Shown here one piece after another: positions 42,906 through 51,948 of a stretch of DNA of 64,000 bases. Made by a program: the position numbers and the translations under genes. Under the pieces are notes generated by a model. It was not told the origin of the DNA. It did not search any database and saw only the letters and a list, made by a program, of their open reading frames with translations. The stretch is from CAVSNH01 sp963729275 (lineage in GTDB: Bacteria > Actinomycetota > Acidimicrobiia > Acidimicrobiales > RAAP-2), in the NCBI GenBank assembly GCA_963729275.1, contig CAVSNH010000003.1, forward strand, positions 310,001-374,000, read 5' to 3'. The number at the start of each line of letters is the position of its first letter. Within the stretch, counting starts at the first letter, position 1.

Positions 42906-44004
42906 TCAGGAGGCGACGCCCGTCAGCATGTGGGCCAGTCGGGCCCGATGGCTGGCGTGGCCACCAAGAAGCACGTCGTTCTGCTTGGCCCGCTTGAACA
43001 GGAAGTGGGCGTCGTTGTCCCACGTAAAGCCCACACCACCGTGGAGCTGGATGTCCTCGCCGGTCACACGGATGGCCGCCTCCGTCGTGTAGCCGGCAGC
43101 CATGGCCGCCGCCCGCTCGCGCTGGGGGTCCTCGGCGTCGGAGGTCCACGCCGCGAACTCGACGCCCACCCGGGCCATCTCGACCAGATGGAACATGTCG
43201 ACCATCTTGTGCTTGGCCACCTGGAAGGAGGCCACCGGCTTGTCGAAGACGACGCGCTCCTTGGTGTAGTCGATAGCCATCTCGAGGGCGCGGTCGGCGA
43301 CGCCGAGCGTCTCGGCGGAGAGGGCGACCGAGACATCGTCCACGACCCGTCGCCACAGCTCGCCCTGATCGCCGGGGGGGCCGATGGGTTCGCACCGGCG
43401 CTCGTGGAGCTCGAGGCGAGCCATCTTGCGGGTCGGATCAAGCGCGGGCACCGGCTCGGCCCTCGGGTCCTCGACGAGGAAGCCGCGCCGGCCTTCCTCG
43501 GTACCGGCCACCACGATGACCCAGTCGGCGGTGTGGCCGTCGATGACGAGGGGCTTCGTACCGTCGAGCACCCACGACGCACCCCGACGCCGGGCGCGGG
43601 TGGCGATGGCGGTTAGCGGGTCACCGTGGCCGAACTCATGCAGAGCCACCGTCCCTCGGCGGGTGCCGGCCGCCAGGTCGGCGAGGAGTTGGTCGGCGCC
43701 GAGAGCGCGGGCGGCCAAGGTGGCGAAAACGGACGAGGAGAAGAACGGGCCGGGCAATGGGCACGCGGCCGGTCTCGTAGAGGACGATGCACATCTCGGC
43801 AAGCCCCGCTCCGGCCCCGCCTTGGGACTCGGGTACGAGCAGCCCGGTCCAACCCAGCCCGACCAAGGTCGACCACAGCTCCTCGTCGATCCCGTCGATG
43901 TCGTCGGCCATGCGGCGGAGAAGGTCTCCGCCAACCTCGCGGCCCATGGCCTGACGGGCCACGTCACGGAGCGCCTCCTGCTCGGCGTCGTAGGTGAAGT
44001 CCAT
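42906..44004 (-). CDS. Acyl-CoA dehydrogenase, short FadE-type, frameshifted at about 43752
   Basis: Starts at ATG 44004 (MDFTYDAEQEALRDVARQ), reads to LYETGRVPIA, then continues in another frame as PGPFFSSSVFATLAARALGAD to LTGVAS at 42906. The break lies in a CCCGGCCC run. VVFDKPVASFQVAKHKMVD and IQLHGGVGFTWDNDAHFLFKR mark the C-domain; no SEPxAGSD or EIQ loops are present, so it is probably a partner subunit. The start is only 25 bp from an 11-unit tandem repeat that would lie in its leader. Confidence 0.85.
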
Positions 44005-44427
44005 GCCGCAGCGTCTCCTCACGTCCATTTGCCTTCGGGCTATTGCTTGCCTTCGGGCTATTGCTTGCCTTCGGGCTATTGCTTGCCTTCGGGCTATTGC
44101 TTGCCTTCGGGCTATTGCTTGCCTTCGGGCTATTGCTTGCCTTCGGGCTATTGCTTGCCTTCGGGCTATTGCTTGCCTTCGGGCTATTGCTTGCCTTCGG
44201 GCTATTGGTTGCCTTCGGGCTATTGCCATCGGCGGTTGCAGTCGGGCGGTTGCAGTCGGCGGCCCACCGGACCACGACCGCCACGGCCGGGTCAGTGTAG
44301 ACCGGGGCCTCGAAGTGACTCCCTGGCCCTCGCTTCGATCGAGTCCTGCTCGCCGCACATGGCGGCCGGGCACGGGTGGGCAACCCGACCGACAGATCAG
44401 GACAAGCTCCTACACTGACTGCGGGTC
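44005..44427. other. Divergent intergenic region holding the tandem repeat and a candidate -10
   Basis: No credible gene: the long open frames across the repeat only code for a repeated hexapeptide. Besides the repeat it holds TACACT at 44411-44416, eleven bases before the ATG of the transporter gene, which fits a -10 for a very short leader. Confidence 0.55.
44029..44226. repeat. 18-bp tandem repeat (VNTR-like), 11 contiguous copies
   Basis: The unit is TTGCCTTCGGGCTATTGC. Ten copies are identical and the copy at 44191-44208 differs in its last base (G for C). The period is a multiple of three, so reading frames stay open in both directions. Each unit contains GCC-TTCG-GGC, a three-pair stem with a UUCG loop in RNA; the other strand gives GCC-CGAA-GGC. 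There are no spacers, so it is not a CRISPR array. Confidence 0.98.
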
Positions 44428-45393
44428 ATGGTCTACTTCTTGGCCGTTGCGGCGGCACTGTCGAATGCGTTGACCAGCGTGCTCCAACGCATGGGCGTGG
44501 AGGACGCCAAAGAGGCGGACACCCTCAAGCTCTCGCTCATTACCCACGCGTTGCGTCGCGGGGTGTGGCTGGCCGGTTTCGCTCTGATGATCGGCTCATT
44601 CGTCCTGCAAGCCCTCGCCCTCCATCGGGGGAACCTCACCGAGGTCCAGCCCATCCTCGTCACCGAGCTCCTGTTCCTCGTGTTCATCCTCTCGTTGTGG
44701 TTCGACTACCGAATGGGGCCCCGCGAGTGGGTCGGCGTCATCTTGTGCACTGCCGGGCTCTCCGGCTTCCTGTTCTTCTCGTCGCCGACGGCGGGCGGGA
44801 AGTTGCCAGGCAACCTCGACTGGTTGCTCGTCGGGTGCTCGTGCGTCTTCTTGATGGCGATCGCCACCGTCCTCGCCCTTCGGGGCCCGCGCTGGTTCCG
44901 GGCGGCGATGTTCGGCACCGCCGCGGCCATCGGCTATGCGTTCACTGCCGCGCTCATCAAGGAGATGACCCACTTCATCGCCGTCGACTGGCCCACGATG
45001 TTCCTGCACTGGCAGACCTACGGCGTGGCTGTCTTCGGCCTGCTCTCCGTGTTCCTCACCCAGAACGCCTTCCACGCCGGCCCCATCGGCGCCTCGCAGG
45101 CCGCCCTCGTGCTGGTCGACCCGCTGGTCAGCATCTCGATCGGCATCGCCCTCTTCGGCGACAACCTGAAGACGGCCGGTGCCCACGGACCACTCGAGGC
45201 CATCTCGCTCCTGCTGCTCATCGTGGGCGGCTTCATCCTCTCCCACTCCTCGGCGGTGGCCATGCTGAAGGGCGACGAAGGAGCCGAGGGACGGGCCGGC
45301 GACCTGCTGACCCCGCGCCTCAAGCGCCGACAGCAAGCTCGCCTGCCCGTCACCGAGCCTCGGGCCGATCCCAAAGTGGGCCTTTCGTCCTAA
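44428..45393 (+). CDS. DMT-superfamily (EamA-like) integral membrane transporter
   Basis: A 321-residue inner-membrane protein with about nine hydrophobic segments starting at the very N-terminus (MVYFLAVAAALSNALTSVLQ) and alternating with short loops such as FDYRMGPREW. It has an asymmetric two-half DMT layout and a hydrophilic C-terminal tail (about 45 residues). Members export metabolites or import small compounds; the substrate is not known. It opens a plus-strand run of five genes and is followed by the acyl-CoA dehydrogenase after 34 bp. Confidence 0.85.
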   Translation: MVYFLAVAAALSNALTSVLQRMGVEDAKEADTLKLSLITHALRRGVWLAGFALMIGSFVLQALALHRGNLTEVQPILVTELLFLVFILSLWFDYRMGPREWVGVILCTAGLSGFLFFSSPTAGGKLPGNLDWLLVGCSCVFLMAIATVLALRGPRWFRAAMFGTAAAIGYAFTAALIKEMTHFIAVDWPTMFLHWQTYGVAVFGLLSVFLTQNAFHAGPIGASQAALVLVDPLVSISIGIALFGDNLKTAGAHGPLEAISLLLLIVGGFILSHSSAVAMLKGDEGAEGRAGDLLTPRLKRRQQARLPVTEPRADPKVGLSS

Positions 45394-45414
45394 GGGGCCG
45401 CAAAGTCGGTTGGG

Positions 45415-45420
45415 TACACT
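45415..45420 (+). promoter_or_regulatory. Candidate -10 (TACACT) for a leaderless acyl-CoA dehydrogenase transcript
   Basis: TACACT ends seven bases before the GTG at 45428, the usual distance for leaderless actinobacterial genes. The same hexamer precedes the transporter gene at 44411. No clear -35. Confidence 0.35.
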
Positions 45421-45427
45421 TCGGCCC

Positions 45428-46636
45428 GTGGATTTCTCCCTGACCGCTGAGGACCAAGCTTTCGCAGACGAGCTCCGCGGCTGGCTGGACAAGAACCTCG
45501 AGCAGTTCCTCACCGAGACCGAGGACGAGGAGCAGCGCGCCGCCGGTGCCGTCATGGAGCGGCGTCGGGCCTGGCAACGCCGGATGAACGAAGGCGGCTG
45601 GGCGGCCGTGCACTGGCCCACGGAATGGGGCGGCCGCGAGACGACCCCGGTCCAGCGCCTGCTCTACTCCGAGATCCTGGCCGAGTACCGAACGCCGGGC
45701 ATCTACAACACCAACGGCATCTGGCAGATCGGTCCCATGCTCATCCTGTGGGGCACCGAGGAGCAGAAGAAACGCTGGCTTCCGTCCATCCTCGAAGCCG
45801 ACGAGCACTGGTGCCAGGGCTTCTCGGAACCCGACGCCGGCAACGACCTCGCCAACCTGCGGACCATGGCCATCCTCGACGAGAGCGGCGATCACTACGT
45901 GGTCAACGGCCAGAAGATCTGGATCTCGAGCGCGCACCTGGCCAGGTGGGGGCTCTTCCTCTTCCGCACCGATCCGACGGCCATCGAGCGCGGGGCCAAG
46001 CACGAGGGCATCACCGCCTTCATCGTCGACCTCGAGTCCGAAGGGGTCGAGGTCCGACCCATCCGAGACATGTCCGGCGACGAGATGTTCAACGAGGTCT
46101 ACTTCCGCGACGTGGTCGTGCCCGTTGACTATCGCCTGGGCGGCGAGGGAGAGGGCTGGCTGGTGGCCATGGGCACGCTGACCAACGAGCGGGTGGGCAT
46201 CGCCGGGCAGATCATCAACCTGGCCGCCGACCTGCACGCCATCGTGGAGACCACCCGGGCGCTCAATCCGAAGGCACTCGAGGACCCGGTCATGGGTGAC
46301 CGATTGGCCCGGGCCTGGACCGAGATGGAGCTCACCCGGCTGCTCGTCTACCGCGCCCTCAGCAAGGTCATCCGCGGCGAGAAGGGGTGGCCGGAGGTTC
46401 CCTTCTCGAAGCTGCAGTACTCGATCCTGGCCCAGACCTTGGCTGAGCTGGCGGTCGACCTGCTGGGCCCCGCCGGGCTTCTCACTCGCGGCGGCCCCGA
46501 CGCCGTCGACCGCGGCAAATGGGCCCGCCTCTACGCCTTCAACCGGTACACCACCATCGGCGGCGGTTCGACCGAGGTGCAGAAGAACATCATCGCCGAC
46601 CGGGCCATCAAGCTCCCCGGCCAGGCGCGCTCCTGA
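45428..46636 (+). CDS. Acyl-CoA dehydrogenase, large FadE-type
   Basis: A complete 402-residue FadE from GTG 45428 (VDFSLTAEDQAFADELRG). It has HWPTEWGGRETT, WCQGFSEPDAGNDLANLRTM, VVNGQKIWISSAHLAR, FNEVYFRDVVVPVDY and the C-terminal FAD loop IGGGSTEVQKNIIADRAIKLP. It probably pairs with the divergent short FadE at 42906. It is followed after 13 bp by the thiolase-like gene. Substrate unknown. Confidence 0.93.
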   Translation: MDFSLTAEDQAFADELRGWLDKNLEQFLTETEDEEQRAAGAVMERRRAWQRRMNEGGWAAVHWPTEWGGRETTPVQRLLYSEILAEYRTPGIYNTNGIWQIGPMLILWGTEEQKKRWLPSILEADEHWCQGFSEPDAGNDLANLRTMAILDESGDHYVVNGQKIWISSAHLARWGLFLFRTDPTAIERGAKHEGITAFIVDLESEGVEVRPIRDMSGDEMFNEVYFRDVVVPVDYRLGGEGEGWLVAMGTLTNERVGIAGQIINLAADLHAIVETTRALNPKALEDPVMGDRLARAWTEMELTRLLVYRALSKVIRGEKGWPEVPFSKLQYSILAQTLAELAVDLLGPAGLLTRGGPDAVDRGKWARLYAFNRYTTIGGGSTEVQKNIIADRAIKLPGQARS

Positions 46637-46649
46637 CCGGGGCCGTTAC

Positions 46650-48190
46650 GTGTCTCCGGCCCGGGACCCCCGGTCCCCCTGCCTGATCGGAGTCGCCCGG
46701 CGGACCTGGCACCCCGACGAGTGCGGGCCGGACGGCGCCCCCGAGCCGCTGGAGATGTGGACCGAGGTGGCACGAGCGGCGGCCGACGACTGCCGTGCCG
46801 GTGATGCCCTCTCTCGCCTGGATCGCATCGACGTCGTCTACTGCCAGTCATGGCAGTACGACGACCCGGCCGGCCGGCTGTCCGAGCGCATCGGGGCGTC
46901 ACCCCGGGTCGGCGCATACTCGGGCATCGGCGGGACCGTGCCACAGGTGTTGGTCTCCCATGCCGCCCGCGACATTCTGGCCGGGCGGCTCGACCTCAGC
47001 CTCGTCGTAGGGGGCCGAGGCGACTGGCCAGCCGACGGCGACTCAAGAAGGCAGGCACCAAGCCTTCGTGGCGCTTCCCGCCGGCCGAGAAGCGGCCGTT
47101 CCCCTTCGACCTTCCCTTCCACCCCGGCGAGGTGGCCCACAACATCTTCGAGGCGTGGCTCACCTTCGCCATGTTCGACAATGCCCACCGCGCCCACCTC
47201 GGCACCGGGCTCGACGACTACCGCCGTGAGCTGGGTGAGCTGCTCTCACCCATGACCGCGGTGGCCGCGGCCAACCCGCAGGCGTGGTTCCCGGTCGCTC
47301 GCGGCGTGGACGAGATCGTGAAGCCGACGACCGAAAACCGTCTGGTCGGCTACCCGTACACGAAGCTCATGACCGCCATCATGGACGTGGACATGGCCGC
47401 CGCCGTGCTCGTGGCCAGCGACGAGGCGGCCGACTCGCTGGGCGTGCCCACCGACCGGCGCGTCTATCTGCGGGGCTGGGGCTATGCCGAGGACCCGGTG
47501 GCCCTCGGCGCCCGGGCCGAGCTGTGGCGGTCGGGAGCCATGGCCGCCGCCTCGGCTGCCGCCCTGTCCGGGGCCGGGGTGGCGGCGGACGCTGTCGACC
47601 ACTTCGACCTCTATTCGTGCTTCACGAGCTCGGTTGCCTTCGCCCTCGACGCCCTCGGGCTCGACCCCGCCCGTTCACGTCGGGATGGCCCCGAAGCCCC
47701 CGATCGCCCGGTCACGGTCACCGGCGGACTCCCGTACCACGGAGGGCCGGGCAGCAACTACATGACCCATTCGCTCGCCACCATGGCCGAGCGGCTGCGT
47801 GCCGAGCCGGGCACCGTCGGGATGGTGAGCGGCGTGGGCATGCACATGAACAAGCACACCTTCGCCACCTACTCGACCGAGCCCGGGCCGCTCGTGCCCC
47901 CCGACGACGAGGACGTGGCCGCGGCCGCCCGGGTAGAGGAGCGCCCGGTGCTCGACTCCTACGAGGGCCCGGCCAAAGTGGCCACCTACTCGGTGGTCCA
48001 CGGTCGGGAGGGTGACCCCCAATGGGCCGCCTTGGTGTGTGACGTGCCCTTCGCTGATACCGATGGAGGCGCCCGCTGCTACGCCCGGCTGTCCGATCCG
48101 GAGGCGCTGGCCGAGGCCGAACGCACCGAGCTCGTCGGCCAAAAGGTCACGTTGGTAGCGGCCGAGGGGCACACCGAAGCCCGCCTCTGA
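46650..48190 (+). CDS. Thiolase-like acetyl-CoA acetyltransferase with extra C-terminal domain, frameshifted at about 47010-47030
   Basis: Begins at GTG 46650 (VSPARDPRSPCLIGVARRTWHPDE), reads to LDLSLVVGG, and resumes two frames over as RRRLKKAGTKPSWRFPPAEKRPF to the end at 48190. Two single-base insertions (a five-G run at 47010-47014 and an A near 47021) restore it to about 512 residues. FDLYSCFTSSVAFALDALG and GGLPYHGGPGSNYMTHS are thiolase regions, and GVGMHMNKHTFATYS follows. The last ~90 residues (VATYSVVHGREGDPQWAALV) form an OB-like add-on seen in type-1 thiolase-like proteins. It would act on a 3-ketoacyl-CoA. Confidence 0.83.
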
Positions 48191-48284
48191 AAACGGCGTT
48201 GTCGCCATTCAGGCGTCGAGTGTCTAGGCTTCGTGGTGCCGGCGTCAGCTTCGGAACTGCGCGGCTGCCTGGAGGGAGAGCGAG

Positions 48285-49577
48285 ATGCGAACCGAGGACT
48301 TGATTCTCGTCAGTGTGGATGACCACGTGGTCGAACCGCCGGATCTCTTCGAGGGCCGCCTTCCGGCCAAGTACCAGGACCTGGCACCCAAGCTGGTCCG
48401 CAAGCCCGACGGCACCGACGTCTGGCTGTACGACGGGAACGAGATCCCCAACGTCGGCCTCAACGCGGTCGTCGGCCGCCCGCCCGAGGAGTACGGCATC
48501 GAGCCGACCTCCCTCGACGACATGCGCAAGGGCTGTTGGGACATCAACGAGCGGGTGCGGGACATGAACGTCAATGGCGTGCTCGGCTCGATGTGCTTCC
48601 CCTCCTTCCCGCAGTTTTGCGGCCAGCTGTTCGCCCGGACCCAGGACAAGGACGTCGCCCTGGCCATGCTCCGGGCCTATAACGACTGGCACATCGAGTC
48701 GTGGTGCGGCGGCGCTCCGGGACGGTTCATCCCCCTCTCCCTGCCGGCTATCTGGGACCCGAACCTCGCCGCCGAGGAAGTCCGACGGGTGGCCAAGATG
48801 GGCTGCCATGCCGTCACCTTCTCGGAGAACCCCGAGAAGCTCGGCTGGCCCAGCCTGCACAACGAGCACTGGGACCCGCTCTGGGAGGCGTGCGCCGACG
48901 AGGGCACGGTGCTCTGCCTCCACATCGGCTCCTCGTCGCAGGTAGTCATCACGTCGATGGAGGCCCCCATCGACGTCCTCATCACGCTGCAGCCCATGAA
49001 CGTCGTCCAGGCCGCCGCCGACCTCCTGTGGTCGCCGGTGCTGCGCAAGTATCCCGACATCCGCTTCGCCCTCTCGGAAGGCGGCATCGGATGGATCCCC
49101 TACTTCCTCGAGCGGGTCGACTACGTCTACCACCACCACAAGGCGTGGACCGGCCAGGACTTCGGTGACCTTCTGCCGAGCCAACTGTTCAAAGAGCGGA
49201 TCATCACCTGTTTCATCGATGACGCCTTCGGGGTGGCCAACCGCCAGTACCTCAACATCGACAACATCACGTGGGAGTGCGACTACCCCCACTCCGACTC
49301 GACGTGGCCCCAGGCCCCCGAAATGGCCATGAAGTATCTGGAGGGCGTGCCCGACGACGAGGTGAACAAGATCACCCACCTCAACGCCATGCGGCACTTC
49401 CGCTACGACCCCTTCAGCGTCCGTCCCCGTGAGAAGTGCACGGTGGCCGCCCTGCGGGCCGAGTCACCGGATGTCGACCTCTCGGTCATGCGCCGTTCGC
49501 CCGAGGGCACGACGGGGCCCAAAACGCCGGTGCTTGGCTCCGATCTCGGTCGCAAATTCAGCAAGTCGGACGACTGA
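48285..49577 (+). CDS. Amidohydrolase (metal-dependent, TIM-barrel)
   Basis: 430 residues, MRTEDLILVSVDDHVVEPP, with a good GGAGGGAGAG ribosome site. The N-terminal metal site reads VDDHVVE, the middle His is in LCLHIGSSSQ, and the late Asp in WECDYPHSDSTWPQAPE. GIGWIPYFLERVDYVY is typical of the amidohydrolase-2 group found in actinobacterial sterol and aromatic clusters. Paralogue of the gene at 20154. It sits 94 bp after the thiolase-like gene and 30 bp before the crotonase. Confidence 0.91.
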   Translation: MRTEDLILVSVDDHVVEPPDLFEGRLPAKYQDLAPKLVRKPDGTDVWLYDGNEIPNVGLNAVVGRPPEEYGIEPTSLDDMRKGCWDINERVRDMNVNGVLGSMCFPSFPQFCGQLFARTQDKDVALAMLRAYNDWHIESWCGGAPGRFIPLSLPAIWDPNLAAEEVRRVAKMGCHAVTFSENPEKLGWPSLHNEHWDPLWEACADEGTVLCLHIGSSSQVVITSMEAPIDVLITLQPMNVVQAAADLLWSPVLRKYPDIRFALSEGGIGWIPYFLERVDYVYHHHKAWTGQDFGDLLPSQLFKERIITCFIDDAFGVANRQYLNIDNITWECDYPHSDSTWPQAPEMAMKYLEGVPDDEVNKITHLNAMRHFRYDPFSVRPREKCTVAALRAESPDVDLSVMRRSPEGTTGPKTPVLGSDLGRKFSKSDD

Positions 49578-49607
49578 GGCCGGCCCGCTGACCGACTGAC
49601 GTCACCG

Positions 49608-50417
49608 ATGCCAATCCACTACAAGGTGGGCGACGACCACGTCGCCCACATCACCGTCGACCGTCCAGAGGCGAAGAACGCCATGGACATGGAGCACTTC
49701 TTCCAGCTTCGATCCGCCTGGGATCGTCTGGGCGACGACGAGGACGCCTGGGTGGCCATCATCACCGGCGTCGGTGACTCGTTCCTGGTAGGCGCCGATC
49801 TCAAGACCTACATCCCGCAGATCACCGAGCACCAAAGAAAGATCGCGGCCGGTGAGGTCGCCGACCTCGGTGGCTACCAGCTCGATGACGGGGTGAAGGC
49901 GGTCCTGCGGGGCGTCAAGCTCTACAAGCCGATCATCGCCGCCGTGAACGGCACGTGCGTGGCCGGTGGAATGGAAATGCTGGGCGGCTGCGACATCCGG
50001 GTAGCGGCCGACACCGCCACCTTCGGCGTGCTCGAGCCCAAGCGGGGGCTCTTCGCCGGCGGGGGCACGACCGTGCGGCTCCCCCGCCAGATCCCGTTCC
50101 CGGCGGCCATGGAGTTCCTGCTCTGCGCCGACCGGATCAGTGCGGCCAAGGCGTTCGAGATGGGGCTGCTCAACGAGGTGTGTGCGCCGGACCAGTTGAT
50201 GGAGCGGGCACTCGACTACGCCGCCCGGATAACGGCCAACGGGCCCCTGGCCGTGCGCAAGACGAAGGAGTCAGTGCTGCGTGGGCTGGCCACCGACATG
50301 CGTGAGGCCTACCACATCGAGTCCGAGATCGCTGGAGAGGTGTTCAGCAGCGAGGACGCCAAGGAGGGCCCGAAGGCCTTCGCCGAGAAGCGACCACCCG
50401 TCTGGACAGGGCGCTGA
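49608..50417 (+). CDS. Enoyl-CoA hydratase (crotonase) with both catalytic glutamates
   Basis: A 269-residue protein, MPIHYKVGDDHVAHITVDRPEAKNAM. Oxyanion residues lie in SFLVGADLKTY and VNGTCVAGGMEMLGGCD. The two glutamates expected for syn-hydration are present (GGMEM; VLEPKRGLFAGGGTTVRLP). It would hydrate a 2-enoyl-CoA to the 3-hydroxy form. Last gene of the plus-strand group with the FadE, thiolase-like and amidohydrolase genes. Confidence 0.93.
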   Translation: MPIHYKVGDDHVAHITVDRPEAKNAMDMEHFFQLRSAWDRLGDDEDAWVAIITGVGDSFLVGADLKTYIPQITEHQRKIAAGEVADLGGYQLDDGVKAVLRGVKLYKPIIAAVNGTCVAGGMEMLGGCDIRVAADTATFGVLEPKRGLFAGGGTTVRLPRQIPFPAAMEFLLCADRISAAKAFEMGLLNEVCAPDQLMERALDYAARITANGPLAVRKTKESVLRGLATDMREAYHIESEIAGEVFSSEDAKEGPKAFAEKRPPVWTGR

Positions 50418-50426
50418 CCGGCTCAT

Positions 50427-50531
50427 GCTGAGGTTCGGCTCGGGGCTGAGGTTCTTGTTCTTTGCTGAGAGCTGCGAGGGCTGAGGCTCGGGGCTGAGGT
50501 TCGGGTTCGGGGCTGAGGCTCGGGGCTGAGG
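50427..50531. repeat. Irregular direct repeats built on GCTGAGG
   Basis: Six exact GCTGAGG copies begin at 50427, 50445, 50480, 50493, 50512 and 50525, mostly in the context CGGGGCTGAGGYTCGG. Spacing is 13-35 bp, so this is a decayed array rather than a clean tandem. Confidence 0.8.
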
Positions 50532-50684
50532 CTGGGGCTCGCCCTCTTTTGCAATTTTGGACGAGCGGCGGCCCGCAGGAGCCAATCGAACTGCCGGTCT
50601 GTTTCTTGCCGAGCGCGATCCGGGAAAACAAAAGGTCCGAACGGAGCTCGTGTCGACGTCCTACCGGGGACAGACGGGCTGCGG

Positions 50685-50895
50685 TCAGTCACTCTCGATT
50701 CGTTTACGACCGAAGAGCCAATAGGCCAGGGAATTGCCGGGATTGGCCAGGATCAGCAGCACGCCAGAGCCGCTTGGTCCCGCGAACCTCGCTCTCCGAG
50801 CGCCGCTTCAGATCTCGCCAAGCGACCGTCGCTGCCAACAGGTCGAGCACCACAAGAGCGGCGATGAGGTCCGGCCTCACGTTGCGTCGTCCCAC
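50685..50895 (-). CDS. Small hydrophobic protein of unknown function, frameshifted
   Basis: The minus strand reads RRNVRPDLIAALVVLDLLAA then TVAWRDLKRRSESEVRGTKR, and LILANPGNSLAYWLFGRKRI one frame over, ending at TGA 50685. Restored by one base near 50755, it is about 70 residues with a hydrophobic first third, a basic middle (AWRDLKRR) and a second hydrophobic patch. Small proteins with this layout recur in actinobacteria without known function. GTG 50895 or 50880 would be the start. Recognition is by pattern only. Confidence 0.5.
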
Positions 50896-51001
50896 ACCAC
50901 GATCATGCCATCGAGCAGGGAACGAGCTGAGCCGGCATCGGGACGTACGGGCGGTCAACGCAAGTGTCGGCCGCGTGACCCGTTGGCTATCCTGCTCGGC
51001 C

Positions 51002-51895
51002 GTGGGACTCCTCGACCATCGTGTCGCCATCGTGACCGGATCCGGTCTGGGCATCGGCCGGGCGGTGGCCAAGTGTCTGGCCGCCGAAGGCGCCAGGGTG
51101 GTGGTCAACGACATCGGCGCTTCCTTGGACGGCCGCGAACCTGGCGACGTCGAGGACCCCGCCACCTCGGTGGTGAAGGAGATCGAATCGGACGGCGGCA
51201 TCGCCACCATCAGCCACGACTCGGTCTCCGACTTCGAGGCGGCCGGGCGCATCGTCGCCACCGCGGTGGACACCTTCGGGGGCATCGACATCGTGGTCAA
51301 CAACGCCGGCATCGTCCGCGACCGGTCGCTCCTCAAGATGGACGAGTCCGACTTCGACGCGGTGGTGGCCGTCCACCAGAAGGGCACGTTCAACGTGACT
51401 CGCCACGCCGCCCCGTACATGAAGGAGGCGGGCTACGGCCGGATCGTCAACATGACCTCATCGGCCGGCCTGCGGGGCAACTTCGGCCAGACCAACTACG
51501 GCGCGGCCAAGGCAGCCATCATGGGTATGACCTTCGTGTGGGCGGTGGAGCTGGGCAAGTACGGGATCACCGTCAATGCCGTGGCCCCCTCCGGCGCCAC
51601 CCGGATGACCGAGGGGCTCTTCAAGGGTGAGGCGCCAAAGAGCGAGGACCCGGCCCTCAACGCCCCGCTCGTCGCCTTCTTGGCCTCCGAGCAGGCCTCC
51701 TTCGTGAACGGACAGGTGCTCGGACGAACGGGCTACGCCTACACGCTGTTCCAGACCCCGCGGCAGATCGCCGCCATGTGGCGTGAGGGCGGTTGGACCG
51801 CGACCGAGGTCGCCGACCACTTTCACGAGGTCCTCGGCCAGCATCTCCAACCCGTGGGGATGCCCAGCCATCCGCTGCTCGGCACGCGCGACTGA
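51002..51895 (+). CDS. Short-chain dehydrogenase, multifunctional-enzyme-2 type
   Basis: A 297-residue NAD(P)-dependent SDR from GTG 51002 (VGLLDHRVAIVTGSGLGIGR). The cofactor motif is TGSGLGIG, the structural motif NNAG, and the catalytic set Ser (MTSSAG), Tyr-x3-Lys (YGAAK). The insertion VNDIGASLDGREPGDVEDPA is typical of the dehydrogenase domain of peroxisomal MFE-2 and of related (3R)-hydroxyacyl-CoA or 17beta-hydroxysteroid dehydrogenases. It would oxidise the 3-hydroxyacyl-CoA made by a crotonase or MaoC hydratase. Confidence 0.9.
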   Translation: MGLLDHRVAIVTGSGLGIGRAVAKCLAAEGARVVVNDIGASLDGREPGDVEDPATSVVKEIESDGGIATISHDSVSDFEAAGRIVATAVDTFGGIDIVVNNAGIVRDRSLLKMDESDFDAVVAVHQKGTFNVTRHAAPYMKEAGYGRIVNMTSSAGLRGNFGQTNYGAAKAAIMGMTFVWAVELGKYGITVNAVAPSGATRMTEGLFKGEAPKSEDPALNAPLVAFLASEQASFVNGQVLGRTGYAYTLFQTPRQIAAMWREGGWTATEVADHFHEVLGQHLQPVGMPSHPLLGTRD

Positions 51896-51906
51896 GGCTC
51901 CGTCGT

Positions 51907-51924
51907 CTGGCCCGCTCCGGCCAG
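51907..51924. terminator. Candidate hairpin between convergent SDR and ligase genes
   Basis: CTGGCC, a six-base loop, and GGCCAG form a perfect six-pair stem starting 12 bp after the SDR stop. No T-run follows, as is usual in GC-rich actinobacteria. Confidence 0.35.
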
Positions 51925-51948
51925 GCCCCGCTCTGCCCGAGTCCTCGT

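Larger units (their letters stand above)
50418..51001. other. Intergenic region with GCTGAGG repeats and a small broken minus-strand gene
   Basis: The first 120 bp hold irregular GCTGAGG repeats, followed by T-rich tracts (CTCTTTTGCAATTTTGG) that could end the upstream transcript. The rest contains the small gene at 50685-50895 and the upstream region of the SDR. Confidence 0.6.

Noticed and set aside
44029..44226. CRISPR-like array
   Set aside because: The 18-bp units are contiguous with no unique spacers, and there are no cas genes.
43994..44473. Repeat protein encoded by the 18-bp array (LRAIAC or SPKASN hexapeptides)
   Set aside because: All frames are open only because the unit is divisible by three and lacks stops; no start, ribosome site or flanking domain supports a gene.
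50344..50692. Proline/serine-rich minus-strand frames across the GCTGAGG repeats
   Set aside because: Low-complexity translations of the repeat, overlapping the crotonase gene end.
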